Shown piece by piece: positions 19,126 through 28,052 of a DNA stretch of 64,000 bases. The notes beneath the pieces are model-generated. The model was not told the origin of the DNA, ran no database searches, and worked only from the letters and a program-made list of their open reading frames with translations. Numbering within the stretch: position 1 is the first letter of the stretch; the number at the start of each line of letters is the position of its first letter. The stretch covers positions 781,211 to 845,210 of the forward strand of contig NZ_CP036281.1 in assembly GCF_007750395.1 (NCBI RefSeq). Direction: 5' to 3'. Position numbers and translations under genes: made by a program. This DNA is from Polystyrenella longa. GTDB lineage: Bacteria; Planctomycetota; Planctomycetia; Planctomycetales; Planctomycetaceae.

Positions 19126-19351
19126 CACAGTACCTGCTCTTCTTATGAAGGGAATAACGCAGTGAATTTGTTCAGAGTAATCTGCTGAAGAATTAAACGC
19201 AAACGAGCCGCCGTTAAGGGGCCAAAACTGCTGGAGGATTTATCGGAGAGGGCTGCAACGACGGTAAAAACGGTTGCAATGTTATTCTAAACACAAGAGT
19301 ATTGAACAAGTGTGCTCTTTGATTGCTTTTCAATAACAGGAGATGTTCAAA

Positions 19352-19822
19352 ATGTCTGACACGGACCCCCTTCCTTCGGTGACCCCCTATCTGGTCGTTC
19401 GCCATGCGGCAGAGGCGATTGCGTTTTACAAACAGGCCTTCGATGCGAAAGAGCTGTTTGTGATGACTCTCCCCGGGACGGAGGCCATTTTGCATGCCCA
19501 GTTGGCGATTGGAAATTCGCAGATCATGCTGGCGGAGGAAATGCCCGACATGAATCCCATGAGTCGCAGTCCGAAATCGCTAGGGGGTTCACCCGTGACG
19601 ATTCACCTTTATTGTGACAATGTCGACAAAACATTCGAGCAAGCCGTTGCTGCCGGTGCGACGGTGACGATGGAATTGATGGACGCCTTCTGGGGCGACC
19701 GCTACGGCCGCCTGGAAGATCCCTTCGGCCACCACTGGTCCCTCGCCCAACCGATCGAAGATGTCGCCCACGAAGAGATGGCAAAACGGGCCCTCGAATT
19801 ATTCGGCGGCGAGGGCTCTTAG
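19352..19822 (+). CDS. VOC-superfamily (PhnB/glyoxalase-like) protein
   Basis: 156 residues. Two beta-alpha-beta-beta-beta halves are visible: VTPYLVVRHAAEAIAFYKQA (residues about 9-28) and VTIHLYCDNVDKTFEQAVAA, with the C-terminal YGRLEDPFGHHWSLA typical of PhnB/bleomycin-resistance-like VOC proteins. Enzymes in this group are diverse, so the reaction is unknown. The glyoxalase glutamates are not clearly placed. AGGAG sits nine bases before the ATG at 19352 and directly abuts the ATG at 19343, so 19352 is preferred. It is convergent with the permease gene. Confidence 0.85.
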   Translation: MSDTDPLPSVTPYLVVRHAAEAIAFYKQAFDAKELFVMTLPGTEAILHAQLAIGNSQIMLAEEMPDMNPMSRSPKSLGGSPVTIHLYCDNVDKTFEQAVAAGATVTMELMDAFWGDRYGRLEDPFGHHWSLAQPIEDVAHEEMAKRALELFGGEGS

Positions 19823-19873
19823 AGAACATCCCAATGGCATCGACCTCAATCTGTTGCGAATCGTTGTGCTCGC

Positions 19874-21670
19874 TTAGAAGGGCCACCAGAGGGGGGTGAT
19901 GATGGTGGTGATGAGGCAGACGATGAGACTGAGGGGAATGCCGATGACCATGTAGTCGCGAAGTTTATAGCCGCCGGGGCCGTAGATCATCTGGTTAGTC
20001 TGGTAACCGTGGGGTGTGGCGAAACTGCTGGCAGCGCCGATGATGACGGCGATGGCAAACGGCCATGGGTCGACACCGAGTTCCCGCGCGACGGCGACGG
20101 AGATGGGCAGGCAGAGCAGTCCAGCCGCTTTGGCGGTGATGATGTTATTAAACAGCATCGTTAAACCGCACATAATCGCGAGGGCCAATCGGGGATTGTT
20201 GCGCAAGTCGTCCCCCATATAGTCGATGCCGGAGACGAACTTGCCCGCGAGGTAATTGTGGGTTTCGGTATAGATCATCGCCTCGCCCAGTCCGATACCC
20301 GCGGCAATGGTGAGCAGGACACTCAAGTCGATGGATGCTTTCGCTTCACTGGCGCGGCAGCAGCGGGTGGCGATCATCACGCAGGCAGCCAGCATGGAGC
20401 CTTTCAGCATGTCGATGCCAAAGAACTGGAAGCTGACCAGGATGATCATTCCAATCAGAATGATTCGTGCTGCCCAAGCTCGTTCGTGGCGCGGGGCGCG
20501 AGAGTTCTGGACTTCGCTGACGAGATAAAAGTCGCGTGAATTGCGTTGAGCTTCTAAAAAGCTGGGACGGGCTTCGAGGAGCAGAGTGTCTCCACTTTCG
20601 AGCGTGATGTCCCCAATTTTTTTATCGACTCGTTGGCCATCCCGGGTTACGGCAATGACGGCAGCGTTGTAATAAGACCGGAACCGGCAGTCGCGGATGG
20701 TGCGATTCTTAAACGGAAAACTATTGGCGACAACGGCTTCAATCAGCACTCGGTCATTGTGTCTTTTTTCGAGTCGGAACTGCTGGTCGGCAGCCGTTTT
20801 TAAACCGGGGAACTTTTGCAGGTCGATGACCGAGTCGACCACTCCAACGAAGATTAAGCGGTCGTTCCCCATGAGTCGTTCCTGAGGCGATACGGCGGGA
20901 ATGACATCCTCCTGCCGTTCGATTTCAATCAGGTACATGCCAGGCAGACTTCGAAGTCCGGCCTGTTCAATCGTCTGGCCGACGAGAGGTGATGTCGGTT
21001 CCAGCAACATTTCTACGGAGTATTCGCGGGCATTGCTCATTTCCTGATGAGCCGATTTACGCTCGGGGATAAGTCGTTTGCTGACGAGGAGAAGGTAGGC
21101 CAGACCGATCACCATAATCGGTATCCCGATGATCGAAATATCATACATACCCATTTCCGACAGGCCCTCGTAATCACGCAAGGTTCCGTTCAGGACAACG
21201 GTAGTGCTGGTACCGATCAAGGTACACATGCCGCCGAGAATGGTGGCGTAGCTGAGTGGCAGAAGCAAGTGCGAAACGGAGATGCCGATTTTGCGAGACC
21301 ACTCGGTCATTAAAGGCATCACCATTGCCACGATTGGCGTGTTGTTGATAAACGCACTGCCTATCGCGGCGGGGAGGGCAATCTTAGCTTGAGCGCGGAC
21401 GATGCCTTTGGGCGTACCGAGCCAACGCTGGCCCAGAAAATTCATCGCCCCCGTCTGCCGCATTCCTTCTGCCACGACATATAAAAAGGCGACGGTTAAC
21501 AAGCCTTTGCTGGCGAAACCTTCAATCGCTTTTTCAGCCGGAACCACTCCGGTGATCACGAGGAGTGTCAATCCGCCAATTAGTATTAAGTCGGGACCCG
21601 CTTTCATGAATATCAGGCTAAGCAGCACAATGGCCAGAACACTTAGCGTTATCATTTGTGGATCCGTCAT
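19874..21670 (-). CDS. SLC13-family permease with two RCK_C (TrkA-C) domains
   Basis: 598 residues. N-terminal helices with FINNTPIVAMVMPLM and the mirrored FNNIITAKAAGLL match the SLC13/CitT-like sodium:anion transporter family, whose paired 'NNT' motifs lie in re-entrant loops. Residues about 210-380 are two TrkA-C (RCK_C) domains (SPLVGQTIEQAGLRSLPGMY; FPFKNRTIRDCRFRSYYNAA), a ligand-binding module of unknown ligand inserted between the halves. Proteins with this build may take up sulfate, dicarboxylates or other anions; the substrate is not determinable. No strong ribosome site precedes the ATG at 21670. Confidence 0.85.
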   Translation of the reverse strand: MTDPQMITLSVLAIVLLSLIFMKAGPDLILIGGLTLLVITGVVPAEKAIEGFASKGLLTVAFLYVVAEGMRQTGAMNFLGQRWLGTPKGIVRAQAKIALPAAIGSAFINNTPIVAMVMPLMTEWSRKIGISVSHLLLPLSYATILGGMCTLIGTSTTVVLNGTLRDYEGLSEMGMYDISIIGIPIMVIGLAYLLLVSKRLIPERKSAHQEMSNAREYSVEMLLEPTSPLVGQTIEQAGLRSLPGMYLIEIERQEDVIPAVSPQERLMGNDRLIFVGVVDSVIDLQKFPGLKTAADQQFRLEKRHNDRVLIEAVVANSFPFKNRTIRDCRFRSYYNAAVIAVTRDGQRVDKKIGDITLESGDTLLLEARPSFLEAQRNSRDFYLVSEVQNSRAPRHERAWAARIILIGMIILVSFQFFGIDMLKGSMLAACVMIATRCCRASEAKASIDLSVLLTIAAGIGLGEAMIYTETHNYLAGKFVSGIDYMGDDLRNNPRLALAIMCGLTMLFNNIITAKAAGLLCLPISVAVARELGVDPWPFAIAVIIGAASSFATPHGYQTNQMIYGPGGYKLRDYMVIGIPLSLIVCLITTIITPLWWPF

Positions 21671-21901
21671 GGAGGCGACATTCTATCCGCGAAAATAAAT
21701 AAAGTGGCTACAGATTGGTGAGGCCGACTAAACCTGGGTGACTAATTCAGTTCAATCAGCAGAATGGTTACGGGGTTGATTTCATCATGCTTAAAATGGT
21801 TGGGTCTGAGTTTCCACTCGATCTCAAACGGAGATTCCGCGCACCAGACTCGTTGTTCGAACCACGTTCCGATTATGACAAGGAGGAAGGGAGAGCAACA
21901 A

Positions 21902-22906
21902 CTATTGTTGTTGAGCTTCTTCGGCCTGACGGGCTTCAACTACTTTCGAGACCACCGCCTCGTGCAGCTTACCGTTGGTGACGATGACGCCCAAATTCTC
22001 TTCGAGCTGATGCCCATAAGTGAACTCCAGCGGTTTACCAGTGACGTCGGTGACCTTCCCACCTGCTTCTTCCACGACCAACACTCCGCCGGCATGGTCC
22101 CAGATTTTCTCCCGGTAACCAGGTCGGGTTGGAAGTCGCAAGTAAATATCGGCGTCTCCACGGGCGACGACAGCGTATTTCGCTTGGGAATCGAGTCGGA
22201 CCGGGTCGTTTTTGATCCCTAGCGCGTCTGCGACACGTGCCGATAACCCATGGGCACTGTGCCCGGATTCAACAGACTCGCACAAGCGGGCGTCGGAAAA
22301 CGTTTCGGCAGAACTACAATGAATTTGTTGGGGTTCGCCACCGGACAGGGGGACTTGCCAGGCTCCCTGACCACGAACGGCATACAGCAGGACACCTTTG
22401 GTCCCCTGGTTGTTCGGTTCGGAATACAAATTGGGGCAACCGAGCAGAGCGACGTCGATTTTTCCATCGACGATGAGCGCCAGCGAGACGGCGTATTGTT
22501 CGCCGCGGAGGAATCCTTTCGTGCCATCGATCGGGTCGAGGGTCCAGAAGCGGGAGGCGTAGGTATGGGACCCACCCCGGTCAATCCAGCCGCAAATGTC
22601 TTCAGGCGAGCCATCGATTCCAATCTGGCTCAGTTCTTTTTGAACGTTCTCCAGGAAGGGGGCTGCTTCGGCCGTTTTGAGTTCGGCGGAGTCTTCTTCA
22701 CCAATGACGGGGTCGTCTGGGAAGGCGGCCTGCAATTCACGGCAGATGACGGCCTGACTGGCGAAGTCGGCCACGGTCACAGGGCTTTTGTCTTTTTTAG
22801 CGAGCGATTCGGTGGTAATTGCCTGCTGGACGGCCTGACAAACCTGGGCAGCGATCCGCACTGCTTTCTGTGCGACTTCCAACTCTTGTGTGTACGAACC
22901 GGACAT
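21902..22906 (-). CDS. 3'(2'),5'-bisphosphate nucleotidase-like inositol-phosphatase-family enzyme
   Basis: 334 residues. Family motifs are GEED (residues 69-72), DPIDGTKGF (124-132) and WDHAGG (from about 268), which place two or three Mg2+ ions. The family includes CysQ/Hal2, which remove the phosphate from PAP made during sulfate assimilation, and inositol monophosphatases; the Hal2-like DPIDGTKGFLRG stretch favours PAP. AGGGAG lies four bases before the ATG at 22906; the frame extends 38 codons further without signal or similarity. No transmembrane segments. Confidence 0.8.
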   Translation of the reverse strand: MSGSYTQELEVAQKAVRIAAQVCQAVQQAITTESLAKKDKSPVTVADFASQAVICRELQAAFPDDPVIGEEDSAELKTAEAAPFLENVQKELSQIGIDGSPEDICGWIDRGGSHTYASRFWTLDPIDGTKGFLRGEQYAVSLALIVDGKIDVALLGCPNLYSEPNNQGTKGVLLYAVRGQGAWQVPLSGGEPQQIHCSSAETFSDARLCESVESGHSAHGLSARVADALGIKNDPVRLDSQAKYAVVARGDADIYLRLPTRPGYREKIWDHAGGVLVVEEAGGKVTDVTGKPLEFTYGHQLEENLGVIVTNGKLHEAVVSKVVEARQAEEAQQQ

Positions 22907-23143
22907 GAAACTCCCTGTAGTGTTGAAGGTAACCTGTAATGGAACGCCCGCGACAGTATAACCGGCTGTCCCGCTTAAATGCGACCCGCGGTTGCGCCGA
23001 AAAGCAGCGGATCTCTTCAACCGTTTTGTGGATCGTCATTTTTGTTCTCTGTACCTGATTGATTGTTCACATCTGCCTGAGGCTCTGGTAGCATGGCAGG
23101 GCATGACGAGTGTACGGTTTTTGATCGGAGTACCCTCATTATT

Positions 23144-23174
23144 TATCACTAATATACTAATATATAGAGTGATA
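23144..23174. repeat. Inverted repeat upstream of the GYF_2 gene
   Basis: TATCACT (23144-23150) and AGTGATA (23168-23174) are inverted 7-bp arms around an AT-rich 17-nt centre. The position, just before the GYF_2 gene, suits a promoter or operator; no binding protein is indicated. Confidence 0.35.
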
Positions 23175-23241
23175 GTAGCAGGGTGATGCGGAGGAACCGG
23201 TGGCGGGTTTGCGGGAATTGAATTTCAGGTGTGGCGTCATT

Positions 23242-23982
23242 ATGGCAGAGTGGTTTGTCAAACGAGATGAGCGAATTGTCGGTCCGCTCTCCACGGAAAA
23301 ACTGAAATCGTACGCGGAAAAAGGGAAGCTGCGACCCGAAGATTTAATTGGCAAGTCGAAACGAGGGCCATTCCGCGAGGCTGGTCGGTTGAAGGCGCTG
23401 TTTCCTGAAGAGATCGATTCAGATGACTTTGAGAACGAAGAACAAGACTTTGGGTTTCCAGCCCTGAAAAATATCGACGTCAATGCGGGAGAGCGGGTTT
23501 TCGAGTCTTATGGGGCAGAACGCGCGTTTGACGAGAATGTTTACGATGACGATGACGACGATTATTACCGTTCCGGACGACGTCGTCGTCCGCGTGGGTC
23601 ACGCCAGAAAAATGTCGATTCGACGATAAACGCTGCCGCCACGATGTTAATCGTATACAGCTTCTGTGGTGTGCTCTTGATGATCGTGAATCTGGCTATG
23701 TTATTGATGGGGAAAGAGGCTGCTAATCCCTTCGGGGAAATGAACGAAGTTGTCGTTCCTGACTGGGTATATATAGCTCAGGGGTTTTCCGGACTGATTC
23801 TCGCTGGCATTTCCATTTTGGCGGGCGTCTGCATGAAGCAGCGAAGAGGGTGGGGATTTGTCGTCACCATGGCGGTCGTTAATATGCTTCCACTAATTAA
23901 TTGCTGTTGTATGACCGGAATTCCGGTTGGCATGTGGGTGCTGATTGTGATGCTCATGGGAGATGTAAAGAAGGAGTTTTGA
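23242..23982 (+). CDS. GYF_2-domain multi-pass membrane protein
   Basis: 246 residues. The GYF_2 domain begins at the start (AEWFVKRDERIVGPLSTEKL) and spans about 50 residues. A linker with a run of Asp (YDDDDDDYY) and an Arg cluster follows, then four hydrophobic segments (AATMLIVYSFCGVLLMIVNL; QGFSGLILAGISILAGVC; GFVVTMAVVNMLPLINC; GMWVLIVMLMG). Function unknown; the domain suggests binding of a proline-rich partner. An earlier GTG at 23200 has a strong GGAGG five bases upstream and would add 14 residues, so the start is open. It lies 285 nt before the GspE-like gene on the same strand. Confidence 0.75.
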   Translation: MAEWFVKRDERIVGPLSTEKLKSYAEKGKLRPEDLIGKSKRGPFREAGRLKALFPEEIDSDDFENEEQDFGFPALKNIDVNAGERVFESYGAERAFDENVYDDDDDDYYRSGRRRRPRGSRQKNVDSTINAAATMLIVYSFCGVLLMIVNLAMLLMGKEAANPFGEMNEVVVPDWVYIAQGFSGLILAGISILAGVCMKQRRGWGFVVTMAVVNMLPLINCCCMTGIPVGMWVLIVMLMGDVKKEF

Positions 23983-24267
23983 GCGTTGGACCTGGTTGAG
24001 CACCCGTTTTGAATCCGGCCAGATGTTCAGATTCAGGTCCGGTTCACTATGGAGTTAGGTCGGGGAGAGGGTTTAGAATGAGAAATGCCTACAACTTCCT
24101 GATATTTCTGATGTTAACAGGCACCGTTTTCCGTAATAGGAAAAGCATCTCTGAATTTCGGACGTCCTGGCCCGAGATTCAAAAGGCAGAATTCCTGACC
24201 CATTCGGGCTACAGGGCCACTCCTAGATACTGGAAACCGTGTTGAACACGTTAAAGACTGTCCTCGT

Positions 24268-26067
24268 ATGAAATCTTTGGTACCTCACATTAAGCTGAAA
24301 TCAGGGTCAATAAGTCTTTATGCGGGGGTGATTACCTTGCTTGGTTGGTTTCTTTCGGGGACCGTTCAAGCTCAGGGTTCGTCTGCATTATTGCCACTTC
24401 CGGCTAATCCGGAATCATTTCAGCGCGGAAACGGTTACGATGAAGTAGGAAGTTACCTCAGCCTCTTTTGCATTATTCTAATCCTCGGATTCTTCCTTGC
24501 ATGGGTGGGAAGCGTTAAGTGGGTCAGCAAAGACAGTGGTGCGCTGAAGGTGAACTACCCCAACTGGAATGGGATTTTGCTCGCCTGCTGTGCGATGGGT
24601 CTATTTTCGTTCCTGCTGATTCCCGTCCCGCTCCTCGGCTTTTTTGGGATGTTGCTCTTCTATGCTGTTCCGATGGGGATGTACGTCCACGAACGAAATG
24701 GACGTGTTCCGGCGAGTGCCCGTATATTAACACCGAACCATATGCGTAAACTGGCAAACCGATATGGGTCGAGGTTTGGAATTCGTTTTGGGAACAAGAC
24801 GACTTCCGAATCGGTCATGGGCCCTCCCATCCGCTTTGTCGGAAGTAGCGCCAACAATCGGGATGAAAATATTGCCCGCGCCCGCCAGGTGGAAAACTCT
24901 CGTGGATATCTGGCGGCGAAAGAACTGATCTATGACGCGATTCTTCGTCGCGCGACAGACGTGCATATGGAACCTAAATCGGACGAGATGTCGATTCGGC
25001 TACGTATCGACGGCGTGATGTATCCGAGCGAGCCGTTCGACACGGCGCAGGGACTCGCGTTAGTTAACATCTTCAAAGTTCTTTCGGCCATGGATATTAC
25101 GGAAAGACGTCGTGCACAGGACGGCAGTTTCAGCGCGGAACTGGAAGGTCGGCATATCGACTTTCGTGTGGCGACGCAGGGAACGCGCTACGGCGAAAAA
25201 ATGAGTCTGCGTATTCTGGACCAGTCAAACTCGGTTAATACACTGAAAGGACTTGGGTTCCGGAAGCAGCTTCTCGAACGGATCGAAGAGACCGTCACGT
25301 TGCCACACGGTTTGATGCTGGTCTGTGGTCCGACAGGTGCCGGTAAGTCGACCACGCTTTATGCCGCGCTCAATTCTATCGACCGCTTCCAGCAGAACAT
25401 CATCACGGTGGAAGACCCGATCGAGTACAAGATTGATAACGTCAACCAGATCGAAATCAATACGAAGTCGGGGCAGACGTTTGCGAATTCGCTTCGCTCG
25501 ATTCTACGACAGGACCCGGACGTCGTGATGATCGGTGAGATTCGCGACTCGGAGACAGGTGTCATTGCCTGTCAGGCGGCGAATACGGGGCACATGGTCT
25601 TTTCCTCGGTTCACGCCAACGACTCGATCACGGCACTTTATCGTATGATCGAACTGGGGGTCGAACCCTTTATGATCTCCAACTCGATCAGCGGAATTCT
25701 GGCTCAGCGACTGTTGCGCCGGTTATGCCCGGACTGTAAAAAACCTTATAAGCCCAAACCCGAAATATTAAAGAAGCTGGGTCTGCCACCAGAAAAAATT
25801 AATGCGTTTTACCGACCACCGAAACCGCAGTCGGAGGAGGAAATTTGTCCTCGCTGTGGTGGTCTTGGTTACTTCGGACGAATCGGCGTGTTCGAATTCC
25901 TGCCAATTAATGACCGCATCCGGGACCTCCTTAAGAATAAGTCCGGTATGTCGCAGATTAAAGCAGAGGCCCGTAAAAACGGAATGCTGTTGATGCGAGA
26001 GGAAGGACTACGGTTGGTCGTCCGGGGCGTAACTTCGATGGAAGAACTCGGCCGCGTCGTGAAATAG
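24268..26067 (+). CDS. GspE/PilB-type secretion ATPase fused to an N-terminal membrane domain
   Basis: 599 residues. Residues about 200-599 are a type II secretion/type IV pilus assembly ATPase core: DVHMEPKSDEMSIRLRIDGV, Walker A GPTGAGKST (from 354), Asp box VEDPIEY, Walker B-like VVMIGEIRD (about 420), His box GHMVFSSVHANDS, and a CPDC...CPRC zinc module (about 489 and 527). In place of the usual N1/N2 domains the first 150 residues hold a signal-like helix (YAGVITLLGWFLSGTVQAQG) and three or more membrane helices. So the motor would be membrane-tethered, which is not normal for GspE/PilB. No pilin, PilC or secretin genes are nearby. The next gene, 52 nt on, encodes a multi-pass membrane protein. 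Confidence 0.85.
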   Translation: MKSLVPHIKLKSGSISLYAGVITLLGWFLSGTVQAQGSSALLPLPANPESFQRGNGYDEVGSYLSLFCIILILGFFLAWVGSVKWVSKDSGALKVNYPNWNGILLACCAMGLFSFLLIPVPLLGFFGMLLFYAVPMGMYVHERNGRVPASARILTPNHMRKLANRYGSRFGIRFGNKTTSESVMGPPIRFVGSSANNRDENIARARQVENSRGYLAAKELIYDAILRRATDVHMEPKSDEMSIRLRIDGVMYPSEPFDTAQGLALVNIFKVLSAMDITERRRAQDGSFSAELEGRHIDFRVATQGTRYGEKMSLRILDQSNSVNTLKGLGFRKQLLERIEETVTLPHGLMLVCGPTGAGKSTTLYAALNSIDRFQQNIITVEDPIEYKIDNVNQIEINTKSGQTFANSLRSILRQDPDVVMIGEIRDSETGVIACQAANTGHMVFSSVHANDSITALYRMIELGVEPFMISNSISGILAQRLLRRLCPDCKKPYKPKPEILKKLGLPPEKINAFYRPPKPQSEEEICPRCGGLGYFGRIGVFEFLPINDRIRDLLKNKSGMSQIKAEARKNGMLLMREEGLRLVVRGVTSMEELGRVVK

Positions 26068-26118
26068 AGACGGGTTAATCTGTTTATTAAAATCTTTCCC
26101 ATTCGGAAAAAATGACTG

Positions 26119-26868
26119 ATGATATTGAGCATTCTACTCTTGGTTATCCTCGCGGCTGTTGTCTGGTCTGTCGCCAGTGAAGGTCCTTGGGGAGCGACCA
26201 TCATGTTTTTCTCGGTCCTCTTTTCGGGATTGCTGGCGCTCAATTTCTTTGAGCCAGTGGCCGCCACTCTGGATAGCGTTTTTCCTGCTACCTGGGCCGT
26301 GCATCCCGACTTTTTCAGTCTGCTCGGTTTGTTCACTCTCTTTATTGTGCTGTTTCGCGTGGCGACTTTGTACCTGCTGCCCAGTTACGTCGAAGTTCAC
26401 CCCATGGTGTATGAAGGAGCCCGCTGGGTCTTTGCCGGGTTTACTGGTTACATGGCGATGGGGTTCATTCTGCTCAGCCTGCACACGGCTCCCATGCCTC
26501 GGGAGTTCATCGGGTTCAAACCTGAAAATAATAACTTCTTTGGGGTGACCGCCCCCGACCGGCAGTGGCTCGGGTTTATGCAGTACCTGTCGGAAAAGAA
26601 CTTCTCCCGGTTTGGTGAACCTCGCATTTTTGATGGACCTGTAAAAGCGGGCGTGATCGGTGTGGATAACACGATCTGGCCCTCGTTCCCGATTCGTTAT
26701 GCCTCGCGACGCGATGCTTATTCACGCAATCTGGGTGTGGAGTATGTCGACATGGGAGGCTCCGAGTCTGGCAGTGGTGGTTGGAACCAGGGTGACCAGA
26801 ATAAGTCCAACGACGACCCCGGCAATCTCCGTGGCCCGGGTGCCAGAAAAGGGGCTCCCGCGTTTTAA
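26119..26868 (+). CDS. CvpA-like multi-pass membrane protein with polar tail
   Basis: 249 residues. Four hydrophobic helices occur in the first 140 residues (ILSILLLVILAAVVWSVA; TIMFFSVLFSGLLALNFF; FFSLLGLFTLFIVLFRVATL; ARWVFAGFTGYMAMGFILL), in a layout like CvpA. Then comes a soluble part of 100 residues ending in a Gly/Asn-rich tail (GGSESGSGGWNQGDQNKSND). CvpA proteins affect colicin V export and envelope homeostasis, but the resemblance is weak and the assignment is tentative. It lies 52 nt after the ATPase gene and is probably co-transcribed with it, which hints at a membrane partner. Confidence 0.6.
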   Translation: MILSILLLVILAAVVWSVASEGPWGATIMFFSVLFSGLLALNFFEPVAATLDSVFPATWAVHPDFFSLLGLFTLFIVLFRVATLYLLPSYVEVHPMVYEGARWVFAGFTGYMAMGFILLSLHTAPMPREFIGFKPENNNFFGVTAPDRQWLGFMQYLSEKNFSRFGEPRIFDGPVKAGVIGVDNTIWPSFPIRYASRRDAYSRNLGVEYVDMGGSESGSGGWNQGDQNKSNDDPGNLRGPGARKGAPAF

Positions 26869-26903
26869 ACGTACGCTGATGGCGTGAAATGATAATCGCC
26901 CCA

Positions 26904-27584
26904 TTAAGTCTCGTTCGATAACGGAGCAGGAGAATCGATCTGGATTTGTCCGTGGACTCTCTCGTCCGGAATGTTCAGGAAGTGCTCGATCTTGTATTCC
27001 AGGAATAAAGCCAAGTCGGATCGTGGAATGCGATCGACGACCATTCGCGTTTTGCTCGTTTTGTCCAGCACCCATAGCTGGAATTCCGATGAATTTATTT
27101 GCCTGCAGTAAAGTTGTTCGATTTTGCTCACAGGCATTTCGAAATGGACTTCTTTGTCATCACTGATTCTTCGAAGACGAATCTCATCAACAACCAACGC
27201 TTGCTTGCCCGATTGAATCGAAGGAGTGCTGGAGAAATTCTTGAGCAGCAAGAAGAGGGAAGGGGCTCCAATCAAAAAGCCAAATGGTCGAGAGGCAGAA
27301 AAGAATAGCAGGCAAAACGATATAAAAAGTAATGTGAAAATAAAGAAATAAGGGGGCTTCCTGAGTTGCTGTTCCCAAGTAATACAGACTTGCTCCTCTG
27401 ATTCGTCGAGATGATATTCCTCGGGACAGGGGACGTGAAACCGAGGGGTCGCAACGCGCTGCTTTACACTCGCAGGTTGCGGCAGTACGACTTCGACTCC
27501 GCAATACCCGCAACGATAATTCGTCTCCGTCCCTTCGACAGGGCTTAGTGGTGCATTACATTGCGGGCAGAGAAGTTCTTGCAT
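26904..27584 (-). CDS. Zinc-ribbon membrane protein of unknown function
   Basis: 226 residues. The N-terminus has a double CxxC zinc ribbon (CPQCNAPLSP...YRCGYCGVEV, residues 6-31). A hydrophobic region of about 40 residues (YFFIFTLLFISFCLLFFSA, then GFLIGAPSLFLLLKNF) gives two membrane helices, and a soluble C-terminal domain follows (KIEQLYCRQINSSEFQLWVL). No enzyme motif is visible. Genes of this kind are common in planctomycetes and often regulated with membrane stress (inference only). The start at 27584 has AGG about nine bases upstream. It is convergent with the CvpA-like gene, 35 nt apart. Confidence 0.7.
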   Translation of the reverse strand: MQELLCPQCNAPLSPVEGTETNYRCGYCGVEVVLPQPASVKQRVATPRFHVPCPEEYHLDESEEQVCITWEQQLRKPPYFFIFTLLFISFCLLFFSASRPFGFLIGAPSLFLLLKNFSSTPSIQSGKQALVVDEIRLRRISDDKEVHFEMPVSKIEQLYCRQINSSEFQLWVLDKTSKTRMVVDRIPRSDLALFLEYKIEHFLNIPDERVHGQIQIDSPAPLSNET

Positions 27585-28052
27585 AGAAACGGGCCTGAAG
27601 AGAATTACAGAACGTAGAGCAAACCGGGGAGTTTTGAATAACGTTGAATCGGGTTGAATGGATCTTCAGATTAATAGAAAGTCTGTCTTATCAACAGCAG
27701 AAAGTGGGGAGTTGACCGCCGCAGTAAGAATTTCTATTTAATGTAAATTGATTGAGCGCATAAAAAAGGCCGGGGATTTTGGTTCCCGAAACGATTGCGA
27801 CAGATGCTCATGGAGGGGAGGCACCCCGGTCACGGAACAGGTCGTGATTCAGAAATCAGGGGGGCATCAGTTAGTCGTGAGTTGAGTTCCGTCTTGGATG
27901 CCGTATTCTGGGATCGTACTGGTTCCTGTGGGGGCGAATGGACATGATCAGGTTCTCTTTTCAGGAGAACCTGTATAGCAATCAGATGGCCAAGCAGTTT
28001 ACTGAGCTGACGGTGTCAGGATTGGTTTTTAAAGTTATGAAGGAGATTAGTC
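27585..28052. other. Spacer at the left edge of the accessory block
   Basis: It contains the left 23-bp direct repeat (27752-27774) and then sequence without a supported gene. A 50-codon frame at 27938-28090 runs into the next gene and has no ribosome site, so I do not call it. GGGG-aggca-CCCC near 27816 is a short inverted repeat. Confidence 0.45.
27752..27774. repeat. Left direct repeat of the accessory block (ahcY-terminator-like)
   Basis: These 23 bases (TTGAGCGCATAA, then AAAAGGCCGGG) are identical to 31029-31051. At the right copy they continue into the ahcY terminator stem; here the following bases diverge and the hairpin is weak, with no minus-strand gene to terminate. The block between the copies is about 3.25 kb. 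Confidence 0.8.

Noticed and set aside
21742-21939. 65-codon minus frame after the CysQ-like gene
   Set aside because: It begins inside that gene and has no ribosome site; a signal-like stretch (SPFLLVIIGTWF) is suggestive but not enough.
24009-24245. 78-codon plus frame before the GspE-like gene
   Set aside because: No ribosome site, no family, random-looking composition.
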